Below are positions 8,175 through 16,066 of a stretch of 64,000 bases of DNA, piece by piece (the stretch's first letter is position 1; the number at the start of each line of letters is the position of its first letter). The position numbers and the translations under genes are program-made. A model generated the notes under the pieces. The model was not told where the DNA came from. It ran no database searches and saw only the letters and a list, made by a program, of their open reading frames with translations. This DNA comes from Mesorhizobium jarvisii (GTDB taxonomy: Bacteria; Pseudomonadota; Alphaproteobacteria; Rhizobiales; Rhizobiaceae), in NCBI RefSeq assembly GCF_003601985.1, contig NZ_QZXA01000004.1, forward strand, positions 310,001 to 374,000, written 5' to 3'.

Positions 8175-10328
8175 ATGGCCGAACGGTCTTTTGCCAAGGA
8201 AGTTGAAAAACTCAGGCTTGGCGCCGGCGAGGAATTTGCCGGCGAGGGCATCCTCGCCATCACCAAGGCGTTGCTGCAATGCGGCGTCGGCTATGTCGGC
8301 GGCTATCAGGGCGCGCCGATCAGCCATCTGATGGATGTGCTGGCCGACGCGCAGGACATTCTGGGCGAACTGGGCGTGCATTTCGAGGCGAGCGCCTCGG
8401 AAGCCACCGCCACCGCCATGCTGGCCGCCTCGGTGCATTACCCGATCCGTGGTGCCGCGACCTTCAAATCGACCGTCGGTACCAATGTCGCTTCCGACGC
8501 GCTCGCCAATCTTGCCTCCGGCGGCGTCACCGGCGGCGCGCTGATCATCGTCGGCGAGGATTACGGCGAAGGCTCCTCGATCATGCAGGAGCGTAGCCAT
8601 GCCTTCGCCATGAAGAGCCAGGTCTGGCTGCTCGACCCGCGCCCGAATCTGCCGTCGATCGTCAAGGCGGTGGAGGACGGCTTCGAACTGTCCGAAATCT
8701 CCAACACGCCGGTCATGCTGCAGGTGCGCATCCGCTGCTGCCACGTCCACGGCCATTTCATTGCCAAGGACAACAAGCGCCCGCCCATGACGGTCGCCGA
8801 TGCGCTGGAAGCGCCGCGCCGCGACACCGGCCGCATCGTGCTGCCGCCGGCCTCCTTCCTGCATGAGAAGGAGAAGGTGGCGAAGCGCTGGCCGGCCGCC
8901 GTCGATTTCATCGCCAAGAACAAGATCAACGAATTCTTCGGTTCGGATCACGGCTCGGTCGGTATCGTCATGCAGGGCGGCATGTACAATTCCGTCATCC
9001 GCGCCTTGCAGCGTCTCGGCCTTGCCGACACCTATGGCGAGACGGACGTGCCGCTCTACGTGCTCAACGCCGTCTATCCCTTGATCGACGACGAGTTCCT
9101 GTCCTTCTGCGAGGGCAAGCAAGCGGTGCTGGTCGTCGAGGAGGGCCAGCCCAATTACATCGAGCAGGCCTTCGCGGCGATGCTGCACAAGGCCGGGCGT
9201 GGCTCCAGGCTGGTCGGCAAGGAATATCTGCCGATGGCCGGAGAATATACCGGCCAGGTCATGCTCGACGGCATCGGTGCCTTCCTGCGCGCCGAGGCGC
9301 CGCATCTGCTTCCGGGTGAAGTGCGCGCGCCCAACAAGGTCGGCGACGGCGTCGACACCGCGGACCTGATCAATGTCGTGCCGGGCAGGCCGCCGGGCTT
9401 CTGCATCGGCTGTCCGGAGCGGCCGATCTTCGCCGCGACAAAGCTGGTCGAGCAGGAACTCGGCAAGCACCACATCGCGTCCGACATTGGCTGCCACCTG
9501 TTCTCGATCATGCCGCCCTTCGAGCTCGGCGCGACAACCATGGGCTATGGGCTGGGGCCGGCCTCTGCCTCGGCGTTCAATTCGCCCGACGCCAAGCGCC
9601 GCTCGATCTCCTTCGTCGGCGATGGCGGCTTCTGGCACAACGGCCTGACCTCCTCGATCGGCAATGCCGTGTTCAACAAGAATGACGGCGTCATCGTCAT
9701 CGTCGACAATTTCTATTCGGCCGCCACCGGCGGGCAGGACATCCTGTCGTCGCGCGCGGGCAACAAGACCAAGTCGACAAAACATCCGATCACCGAAGCG
9801 GTGAAAGGCATGGGCGTCAAATGGCTGCGCCATGTCGACCGCACCTACGATGTCGGCAAAATGCAGGACACGTTGCGCGAGGCGCTGACGACGGAGGAGA
9901 AGGGGCCGAAGGTCATCGTCGCCTCGTCCGAATGCATGCTCAACAGGCAGCGCCGCGAAAAGCCGCTGGTCGACAAGGCGATCAAGGGGGGGGCGCGTGT
10001 CGTCAAACCGAAATTCGGTGTCGACGAGGACATCTGCACCGGCGACCACGCCTGCATGCGGTTGTCGGGCTGCCCGTCGCTGTCGGTGAAATCGCTTGAC
10101 GATCCGCTGCGCGACGATCCGGTGGCATCGATCGACCAGAACTGCGTCGGCTGCGGCAATTGCGGTGAGGTCGCCGATGCCGCTGTGCTCTGCCCGTCCT
10201 TCTACCGCGCCGATGTCGTGCACAATCCGAGCCGCTGGGACCGCTTCCTGGAAAGCGCGCGTCGCGCGGTGATCAGCCTGCTGCAGCGCCGCCGCGAAAG
10301 CCGGCGCCTGACCTTCGCCGATGCTTGA
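8175..10328 (+). CDS. Indolepyruvate ferredoxin oxidoreductase, alpha-type subunit (IorA-like)
   Basis: A 717-aa TPP- and iron-sulfur enzyme subunit that would oxidatively decarboxylate an arylpyruvate or similar 2-oxoacid to the acyl-CoA. The N-terminal pyrimidine-binding domain contains GYQGAPISHLMD. The TPP-binding domain has GDGGFWHNGLTSS and, about 30 residues on, VIVDNFYSAATGG. The C-terminal ferredoxin-like domain has CTGDHACMRLSGCP and CVGCGNCGEVADAAVLCP. The second motif is a normal 4Fe-4S pattern; the first has only three evenly spaced cysteines. A strong GGAGG site precedes the ATG. Its last 8 bases overlap the beta-subunit gene. Confidence 0.9.
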   Translation: MAERSFAKEVEKLRLGAGEEFAGEGILAITKALLQCGVGYVGGYQGAPISHLMDVLADAQDILGELGVHFEASASEATATAMLAASVHYPIRGAATFKSTVGTNVASDALANLASGGVTGGALIIVGEDYGEGSSIMQERSHAFAMKSQVWLLDPRPNLPSIVKAVEDGFELSEISNTPVMLQVRIRCCHVHGHFIAKDNKRPPMTVADALEAPRRDTGRIVLPPASFLHEKEKVAKRWPAAVDFIAKNKINEFFGSDHGSVGIVMQGGMYNSVIRALQRLGLADTYGETDVPLYVLNAVYPLIDDEFLSFCEGKQAVLVVEEGQPNYIEQAFAAMLHKAGRGSRLVGKEYLPMAGEYTGQVMLDGIGAFLRAEAPHLLPGEVRAPNKVGDGVDTADLINVVPGRPPGFCIGCPERPIFAATKLVEQELGKHHIASDIGCHLFSIMPPFELGATTMGYGLGPASASAFNSPDAKRRSISFVGDGGFWHNGLTSSIGNAVFNKNDGVIVIVDNFYSAATGGQDILSSRAGNKTKSTKHPITEAVKGMGVKWLRHVDRTYDVGKMQDTLREALTTEEKGPKVIVASSECMLNRQRREKPLVDKAIKGGARVVKPKFGVDEDICTGDHACMRLSGCPSLSVKSLDDPLRDDPVASIDQNCVGCGNCGEVADAAVLCPSFYRADVVHNPSRWDRFLESARRAVISLLQRRRESRRLTFADA

Positions 10329-11904
10329 CGCTGTCCCGCCATTCCGCGCCAAGGCCGGCGCCCAGGACGACGAGCGCGTCATCAAGCTCGCCGTGCTGGC
10401 GGTCGGCGGCCAGGGCGGCGGCGTGCTGGCCGACTGGATCACCGATGTCGCCGAGCGCAATGGCTATGTCGCGCAATCGACCTCGGTCGCCGGCGTGGCG
10501 CAACGCACCGGCGCCACCATCTACTATGTCGAAATGGCCCGCGACACCGGCCGGCTGCCGGTCTTCGCGCTGTCGCCTTCGCAAGGCGATGTCGACATAT
10601 TGATCGCCGCCGAGCTGATGGAGGCCGGCCGCGCCATCATCCGTGGCTTCGTCACGCCGGAACGCACGACGCTGATCGCTTCGTCGCACCGCATCGCGGC
10701 TGTGTCGGAAAAGATCGAGCCGGGCGACGGCCGGGCCTCGTCCTCCAAGGTGCATGCGACGGCCGAAGCCGCGTCGAAGCGCTTCATCGCCTTCGACATG
10801 GAAAAGATCGCCGCCGACAATGGTTCGATGATCTCGGCCAGCCTGCTTGGCGCGCTGGCGGGCTCGGACGCACTGCCATTCACCCGCGAGAGCTATGAGC
10901 AGGCGATCGGTGCCGGTGGCCGGGGCGTCAAGGCCAGCCTCGCCGCCTTTGGCGCCGCGTATGACCGCGCGCGCGGCACGGCCGCACCTGCGTCAAAGCT
11001 GGCAGAGCCGGCGATTGTCGAATCCGCCCTGGGGCGCGTCAGCGGCCCGCAAGGCCTCCTGCAGGGCTGGCAGGCGCTCGCCACCCGCGTCGACCTGATG
11101 CCCGTCGCCATCCGCGATATGGCGCTGCGGGGCCTGAGAAAGGTCGTCGACTATCAGGACATCGCCTATGGCGGCGAGTATCTTGACCGGCTCGACCGGG
11201 CTCTCGCGCTGGATGGCGCCGACCATTCCTATGCGCTGTCCATCGCCGCCGCCAAGCATATCGCCAACGCCCTTTGCTATGACGACATGATCCGCGTCGC
11301 CGATCTGAAAACACGTTCGACGCGCGACCGGCGCGTGCGCAAGGAAGTCGGCGTCAAGGACGGTTCGATCCTGCAGGTCACCGAATATTTCCATCCCCGC
11401 ATCGAGGAGTTCTGCGGCACGATGCCGGCGGGGCTGGGCAGCTATATCGAGACCCGGCCGAAGCTCGCCGCCTTCCTCGACCGCCGCATCAACCATGGCC
11501 GCCGCATCCGCACGGACAGCTTCGCCGGCTTCGCCGCGCTCTGGTTCATCGGCGGCCTGCGCCGCTGGCGCCGCAGCCTGCTGCGCCACAAGGTCGAGAT
11601 GACCCATCTCGATCGCTGGTACGCGCTGGCGCTCGCCCATGTGCCGGAGGACTATGCGCTCGCCGTCGAAATCCTCAACTGCCGCCGGCTGATCAAGGGC
11701 TACAGCGACACCCATGTCCGGGCGCAGTCGAAATTCGATCGCGTACTCTCCGCGCTTGCCATGCTCAAGGGCCGCGACGATGCCGCCGACTGGATCCGCC
11801 GCCTTCGCGAGGCGGCCTTGAAGGACGAAAAGGGCGACATGCTCGACGGCGCGCTGAAGACAGTGGCGACGCTCGGGCCAGGTCCGGCAACCTTGGCGCC
11901 CTAA
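10321..11904 (+). CDS. Indolepyruvate oxidoreductase beta-family protein with C-terminal DUF6537-like region
   Basis: A 527-aa partner of IorA. The first ~190 residues are the gamma-type pyruvate/ketoisovalerate oxidoreductase domain, starting VLAVGGQGGGVLADWITD and continuing to VAQRTGATIYYVEMA. The remaining ~300 residues form the DUF6537-type extension found in proteobacterial, oxygen-tolerant relatives and absent from archaeal IorB. It overlaps iorA by 8 bases, so the subunits are made together. The electron acceptor is not encoded in the window, and the substrate (indolepyruvate, phenylpyruvate or another 2-oxoacid) is unproven. It ends the accessory cluster; the three operator palindromes follow within 50 bases. 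Confidence 0.87.
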   Translation: MLDAVPPFRAKAGAQDDERVIKLAVLAVGGQGGGVLADWITDVAERNGYVAQSTSVAGVAQRTGATIYYVEMARDTGRLPVFALSPSQGDVDILIAAELMEAGRAIIRGFVTPERTTLIASSHRIAAVSEKIEPGDGRASSSKVHATAEAASKRFIAFDMEKIAADNGSMISASLLGALAGSDALPFTRESYEQAIGAGGRGVKASLAAFGAAYDRARGTAAPASKLAEPAIVESALGRVSGPQGLLQGWQALATRVDLMPVAIRDMALRGLRKVVDYQDIAYGGEYLDRLDRALALDGADHSYALSIAAAKHIANALCYDDMIRVADLKTRSTRDRRVRKEVGVKDGSILQVTEYFHPRIEEFCGTMPAGLGSYIETRPKLAAFLDRRINHGRRIRTDSFAGFAALWFIGGLRRWRRSLLRHKVEMTHLDRWYALALAHVPEDYALAVEILNCRRLIKGYSDTHVRAQSKFDRVLSALAMLKGRDDAADWIRRLREAALKDEKGDMLDGALKTVATLGPGPATLAP

Positions 11905-11954
11905 CTTCGAGATACCAGAGACGTCACCGGTCCCGGGCTCCGTTTCCAGATACG

Positions 11955-12025
11955 ATGAACGTCGTTCATTTTTTGCTTGAACAATGTTCAAGACGTGATA
12001 GAGTGCGTTTATGAACGCTGTTCAT
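11955..12025. promoter_or_regulatory. Three tandem 6-3-6 operator palindromes (TetR-like sites)
   Basis: Three perfect palindromes share the pattern WTGAAC-N3-GTTCAW: ATGAACGTCGTTCAT at 11955-11969, TTGAACAATGTTCAA at 11977-11991 (one more base pair on each side), and ATGAACGCTGTTCAT at 12011-12025. Their centres are 22 and 34 bases apart. They sit in the 268-base space before the acyltransferase/acyl-ACP synthetase gene. The pattern resembles TetR-family operators that contain GTTCA half-sites. No TetR-type gene is visible in the window, so the regulator must lie elsewhere. Confidence 0.75.
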
Positions 12026-12172
12026 TTCTGGCAGACCGGAAGCCACGATATGGACATCGGGCACTGTAAGGAAGTTTAACCAGCTCATGACTATCACTGA
12101 GCTTGAAACAGCGCCTGCAACCCGCAGGGCCTCCGGCGAATAGCCGCAGGGTTCCGCCAAATGGAAACCGCC

Positions 12173-15100
12173 ATGAACACGCATCTGATGTTGTCCCGGC
12201 GCTTTGCGCCTCTGTTCTGGACGCAGTTCCTGTCCGCCTTCAACGACAATTTCCTCAAGAACACGCTGGTGTTCCTGATCCTCTTTACGCTGGCCGCCGG
12301 TCAGGCGGCTTCGCTGGTCACGCTCGCCGGGGCCGTCTTCATGGCCCCCTTTCTGCTCTTGTCCGCGCTTGGCGGTGAGATCGCCGACCGCTTCGACAAG
12401 GCCCTCATCGCCCGGCGGCTGAAATTTGCCGAGATTGCCGCCGCGGGTGTGTCTGTCGCAGGCATAGCGCTGTCGTCGATCCCGGTGCTGATGACGGCGC
12501 TGCTGATGTTCGGCATCATCTCGGCGCTGTTCGGGCCGATCAAATACGGCATCCTGCCCGATCACCTCGAGCGCAAGGAACTGCCCAAGGCCAACGCCTG
12601 GATCGAGTCGGCGACCTTCGCCGCCATCCTCGGCGGCACCATCGCCGGCGGCGTCGTCTCGGCCGACGGCATAGGCGTCACGGTCTTCGGGCCGATCATG
12701 ATGGCCTTGGCCGTCGGTTGCTGGTTCGTCAGCCGCTACATCCCGCCAACGGGTTCGGCGGCACCTGACCTCGTCATCGACAGGAACATCTTCCGCTCGA
12801 CCTGGCGCCAGGTCAGCGAGTTGCGGACCGACACGCGGATCTGGCGCGCCGGCCTGATGACGTCGTGGTTCTGGCTGATCGGCGCCATCGTGCTTTCGAT
12901 CCTGCCGACCTTGATCAAGGATTCGCTCGGCGGCGACGAGATCGCCGTCACCGTCTATCTCGCCGTGTTCGCCGTCTCGATCGCCATCGGCTCGGCGATT
13001 GCCGCATGGATGTCGCAGGGGCGCATCGTGCTTCTGCCCGCACCGGTCGGCACGGCGCTGCTGGCGCTGTTCGGCCTGCATTTGGCCTGGACCATCTGGA
13101 GCATGCAGCCTTCGCCGAAGGCGGAAAGCCTCGCCCTGTTCTTCGCCGGCCAAAACACGATCCGTGTCGCGATCGACCTCGCCGGCATGGCCATCGCCAG
13201 CGCCTTCCTCGTGGTGCCGACCTTCGCCGCCGTGCAGGCCTGGTCGCCCGAGGCGCGCCGCGCCCGCGTCGTCGCCGCGGTCAGCATCGTCAATGCCGGC
13301 TTCATGACGGTCGGCGGCATCCTTGTCGCCGCGATCCAGACGAAAGTCTCCACCGGCGGTATCCTGTTCGGCCTGGCCGCGGCCAATGCCGTCGCCGCCT
13401 GGCTGATGCTGAAATTCCTGCCGACCAACGCCTTCCGCGATTTCGTCTCCATCCTGTTCCGCGCCTTCCTGCGCCTGGAAGTCGAGGGCATGGAGAACCT
13501 CAAGGCAGCCGGCAAGGCACCGATCCTGGCGCTCAACCATGTCAGCTTCCTCGACGGCCCGCTGGCGCTGACGCTGACCGACGAGGAGCCGGTCTTCGCC
13601 ATCGACTACGCCATCGCGCAGGCCTGGTGGATGAAGCCGTTCATGAAGCTCGCCCGTGCTTTGCCGCTCAATCCGGCCAAGCCGATGTCGACCCGCACGC
13701 TGATCAAGATCGTGCAGGCCGGCGATCCGCTGGTCATCTTCCCCGAAGGCCGCATCACCGTCACCGGCGGGCTGATGAAGGTCTATGACGGCGCCGCCAT
13801 GGTGGCGGACAAGACCGGCTCGATGGTCGTGCCGATCCGCATCGACGGGCTGGAGAAAAGCCCGTTTTCCCGGCTGACGTCGCAGCATGTGCGCCGCCGC
13901 CTGTTCCCGAAGGTCAAGGTGACCATTCTGGAGCCGGTCAAGCTGCAAGTGCCGCCGGAACTGAAGGGCCGCAAGCGCCGCGCCGCGGCGGGTTCGGCCC
14001 TCTATCAGGTCATGTCGGATCTCGTCTTCCGCACCCAGGACATCGACAGGACGGTGCTGGAGAAGATCATCCTGACGGCGAATGAACGCGGCATGAAACG
14101 GCTCGCCGTGCAGGATCCGGTCACCGGCTCGCTGAGCTATGGCAAGCTCCTGACGGCGGCCGCCGTGCTGGGCGAGAAATTCCAGAACCTTTATGCCGAT
14201 CAGCAGACGCTCGGTATCATGCTGCCCAACGCCAACGGCTCATGTGCCACGCTGCTTGGCGTGATGTCGTCCGGCAAGGTGCCGGCGATGATCAACTTCA
14301 CTGCAGGTGCCGCCAACATCCTTTCCGCCTGCAAGGCCGCTGAAGTGAAGACCGTGCTCACGTCCCGCGCGTTTGTCGAACAGGCCAAGCTTGGCGCGGT
14401 GGTCGAGGAGATCGGCAGGTCGGTCGACATCGTCTGGCTCGACGATCTGCGTGCAACCATCGGTCTCAAGGACAAGCTGCTTGGCCTGTTGCGCAAGTCG
14501 ACGCCGCGCGCGCCGCGCAAGCCTGACGACCCGGCGGTGATCCTGTTCACCTCCGGCTCGGAAGGCACGCCGAAGGGCGTCGTGCTCACCCATCGCAACA
14601 TCCTGGCCAATGCCGCGCAGGCGGCCTCGCGCATCGACTTCCACTCGGGCGACAAGGTGTTCAACGTTTTGCCGATCTTCCATTCCTTCGGCATGACGGC
14701 TGGCACGGTGCTGCCGCTGATCTCGGGCGTGCCGGTCTATTTCTACCCGTCGCCGCTGCACTACCGCATCGTGCCGGAACTGATCTACGCATCCAACGCG
14801 ACGATCATCTTCGGCACCGATACGTTCCTCAGCGGCTATGCCCGCACCGCGCATCCCTACGATTTCCGTTCGATACGCTATTGCTTTGCCGGCGCCGAAC
14901 CGGTCAAGGCAGCCACGCGCATGACCTACATGGAGAAGTTCGGGGTGCGTATCCTCGAGGGCTACGGCGTGACCGAAGCGGCGCCGGTGATCGCCATCAA
15001 CACGCCGATGTACAACAAGTCCGGCAGCGTCGGTAAAATCATGCCCGGCATGGAATACCGCCTGGACCCGGTACCCGGCGTCGATGAAGGCGGGCGTCTC

Positions 15101-15580
15101 TACGTGCGCGGCCCAAATGTCATGTCGGGCTATCTGCGCACCGAGAAGCCGGGTGTGCTGGAACCGCTGGAGGACGGCTGGCATGACACCGGCGATGTCG
15201 TCTCGGTCGACGAGGGCGGCTTCATCACCATTCGCGGCCGCGCCAAGCGTTTCGCCAAGATCGGCGGCGAGATGATTTCGCTTGCCGCCGTCGAGGCGCT
15301 GGCGGGTGAAGTGTGGAAAGGCTCGTTGTCGGCCGTCGCTTCCGTGCCGGATGCGCGCAAGGGCGAGAAGCTCGTTCTCATCACCGAGGCTTCCGGCGCC
15401 ACACGCGCAGAATTCCTGGCCTTCGCCAAGGCCAATGGCGCCATGGACCTGATGGTGCCCGCCGAAGTGCGCGTCGTCCCGAAAGTACCGGTGCTCGGCT
15501 CCGGCAAGCTCGACTTCGCCGGCGTGACCAAACTGGTGCGGGGGCAGGATGCGCCGGCCGCCAAGGTCGAGGCCGCCTGA
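12173..15580 (+). CDS. aas: LplT-PlsC-acyl-ACP synthetase fusion (lysophospholipid uptake and reacylation, Aas-like)
   Basis: A 1135-aa three-part membrane enzyme. Residues ~1-410 are a major-facilitator lysophospholipid flippase (LplT type) beginning with FWTQFLSAFNDNFLKNTLVF. Residues ~425-610 are a PlsC acyltransferase with the HX4D motif in NHVSFLD and the FPEGRIT motif. Residues ~640-1120 are an AMP-forming synthetase with FTSGSEGTPKGVVLTHRN, EGYGVTEAAP and DGWHDTGD. In E. coli flippase and Aas are separate proteins; here all steps (import, activation of fatty acid on ACP, reacylation) sit on one chain. The ATG at 12173 puts the start just before the first membrane helix; another ATG lies at 12161. 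It is probably controlled by the three upstream palindromes. Confidence 0.93.
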   Translation: MNTHLMLSRRFAPLFWTQFLSAFNDNFLKNTLVFLILFTLAAGQAASLVTLAGAVFMAPFLLLSALGGEIADRFDKALIARRLKFAEIAAAGVSVAGIALSSIPVLMTALLMFGIISALFGPIKYGILPDHLERKELPKANAWIESATFAAILGGTIAGGVVSADGIGVTVFGPIMMALAVGCWFVSRYIPPTGSAAPDLVIDRNIFRSTWRQVSELRTDTRIWRAGLMTSWFWLIGAIVLSILPTLIKDSLGGDEIAVTVYLAVFAVSIAIGSAIAAWMSQGRIVLLPAPVGTALLALFGLHLAWTIWSMQPSPKAESLALFFAGQNTIRVAIDLAGMAIASAFLVVPTFAAVQAWSPEARRARVVAAVSIVNAGFMTVGGILVAAIQTKVSTGGILFGLAAANAVAAWLMLKFLPTNAFRDFVSILFRAFLRLEVEGMENLKAAGKAPILALNHVSFLDGPLALTLTDEEPVFAIDYAIAQAWWMKPFMKLARALPLNPAKPMSTRTLIKIVQAGDPLVIFPEGRITVTGGLMKVYDGAAMVADKTGSMVVPIRIDGLEKSPFSRLTSQHVRRRLFPKVKVTILEPVKLQVPPELKGRKRRAAAGSALYQVMSDLVFRTQDIDRTVLEKIILTANERGMKRLAVQDPVTGSLSYGKLLTAAAVLGEKFQNLYADQQTLGIMLPNANGSCATLLGVMSSGKVPAMINFTAGAANILSACKAAEVKTVLTSRAFVEQAKLGAVVEEIGRSVDIVWLDDLRATIGLKDKLLGLLRKSTPRAPRKPDDPAVILFTSGSEGTPKGVVLTHRNILANAAQAASRIDFHSGDKVFNVLPIFHSFGMTAGTVLPLISGVPVYFYPSPLHYRIVPELIYASNATIIFGTDTFLSGYARTAHPYDFRSIRYCFAGAEPVKAATRMTYMEKFGVRILEGYGVTEAAPVIAINTPMYNKSGSVGKIMPGMEYRLDPVPGVDEGGRLYVRGPNVMSGYLRTEKPGVLEPLEDGWHDTGDVVSVDEGGFITIRGRAKRFAKIGGEMISLAAVEALAGEVWKGSLSAVASVPDARKGEKLVLITEASGATRAEFLAFAKANGAMDLMVPAEVRVVPKVPVLGSGKLDFAGVTKLVRGQDAPAAKVEAA

Positions 15581-15598
15581 TCGAGGCGACATGCTCGA

Positions 15599-15626
15599 CG
15601 ACGCCGCGCTGAAAGTCGCGGCGTCG
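15599..15626 (+). terminator. Hairpin after the acyltransferase/synthetase gene
   Basis: A perfect 10-bp GC-rich stem (CGACGCCGCG at 15599-15608 pairing with 15617-15626) has an 8-base loop and begins 19 bases after the stop at 15580. No T-run follows, so it is at best a rho-assisted terminator or an mRNA 3'-end stabiliser. Confidence 0.4.
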
Positions 15627-15665
15627 CTTGGCAAGCACTCTGCCCGCTAACGGATATGTGATCGG

Positions 15666-15698
15666 ACCACTCACCCGGCATTCGGCCGGGTGAGTGGT
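15666..15698 (+). terminator. Perfect 14-bp stem-loop upstream of the small His-rich protein gene
   Basis: ACCACTCACCCGGC at 15666-15679 pairs perfectly with 15685-15698 around a 5-base ATTCG loop. It lies 39 bases before the ATG at 15738 and 85 bases after the preceding stop. No T-run follows on either strand. It could end the upstream transcript or sit in the 5' leader of the small gene as an expression or stability element. The structure is certain; the role is open. Confidence 0.45.
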
Positions 15699-15737
15699 AT
15701 GTTGTCCTCGGGAATGTCAACCATGGAGGACACCATC

Positions 15738-15980
15738 ATGCTCACCAGATACATTCTGCCGATTGCCGCCGCCGCAGGCGCATTGATGCTGTCGAGTGTC
15801 GGCTCGCAGGCCCTGCCCATGGCCAAGCCCAATGCCGCTCCGCTGCCGATGGAAAGCGTCGGCTGGAGATGCGGCCCTGGCTGGCACCTGAACCGATGGG
15901 GAAATTGCGTGCCCAATCATCGTCGCGTGATAATCCGGCCGATACATCATTGGCACCACCGCTGGCACCATCGCTGGTGA
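15738..15980 (+). CDS. Small exported His-rich protein with CGPGWH...CVPN motif
   Basis: An 80-aa protein with an N-terminal signal peptide (residues ~1-26, hydrophobic, ending SSVGSQA-L). The core at residues 45-60 is CGPGWHLNRWGNCVPN, with two cysteines that could form a disulfide. The last 20 residues contain seven histidines and three tryptophans (HHWHHRWHHRW), suggesting metal binding. The start at 15738 has GGAGG nine bases upstream; that site lies inside an upstream in-frame ATG (15723), which I therefore reject. A paralog is encoded at 18978-19253. Small GCG...CxPN proteins are common in rhizobia but their function is unknown to me. Confidence 0.75.
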   Translation: MLTRYILPIAAAAGALMLSSVGSQALPMAKPNAAPLPMESVGWRCGPGWHLNRWGNCVPNHRRVIIRPIHHWHHRWHHRW

Positions 15981-16066
15981 TCACGGGGCGGATCGACATG
16001 GCGGCGGCTGCGAAGTAACGTGGGCGCTCCCCCAAAGATGGCGCCCCGTGACGCCACCGGGCTTCT

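Noticed and set aside
8127..10460. 777-codon open frame on the minus strand opposite iorA
   Set aside because: It is antisense to a gene with clear motifs; its product is Arg/Asp/Gly/His-rich with no recognisable domain, as expected for GC-rich shadow frames.
11966..13948. 660-codon open frame on the minus strand opposite the LplT domain
   Set aside because: Low-complexity, His/Arg/Asp-rich product, and it runs across the operator region; a shadow frame.
15981..16051. 10-base inverted repeat TCACGGGGCG / CGCCCCGTGA between two convergent genes as a terminator
   Set aside because: The arms are 51 bases apart with no T-run; too weak to call, although it may fold in mRNA.
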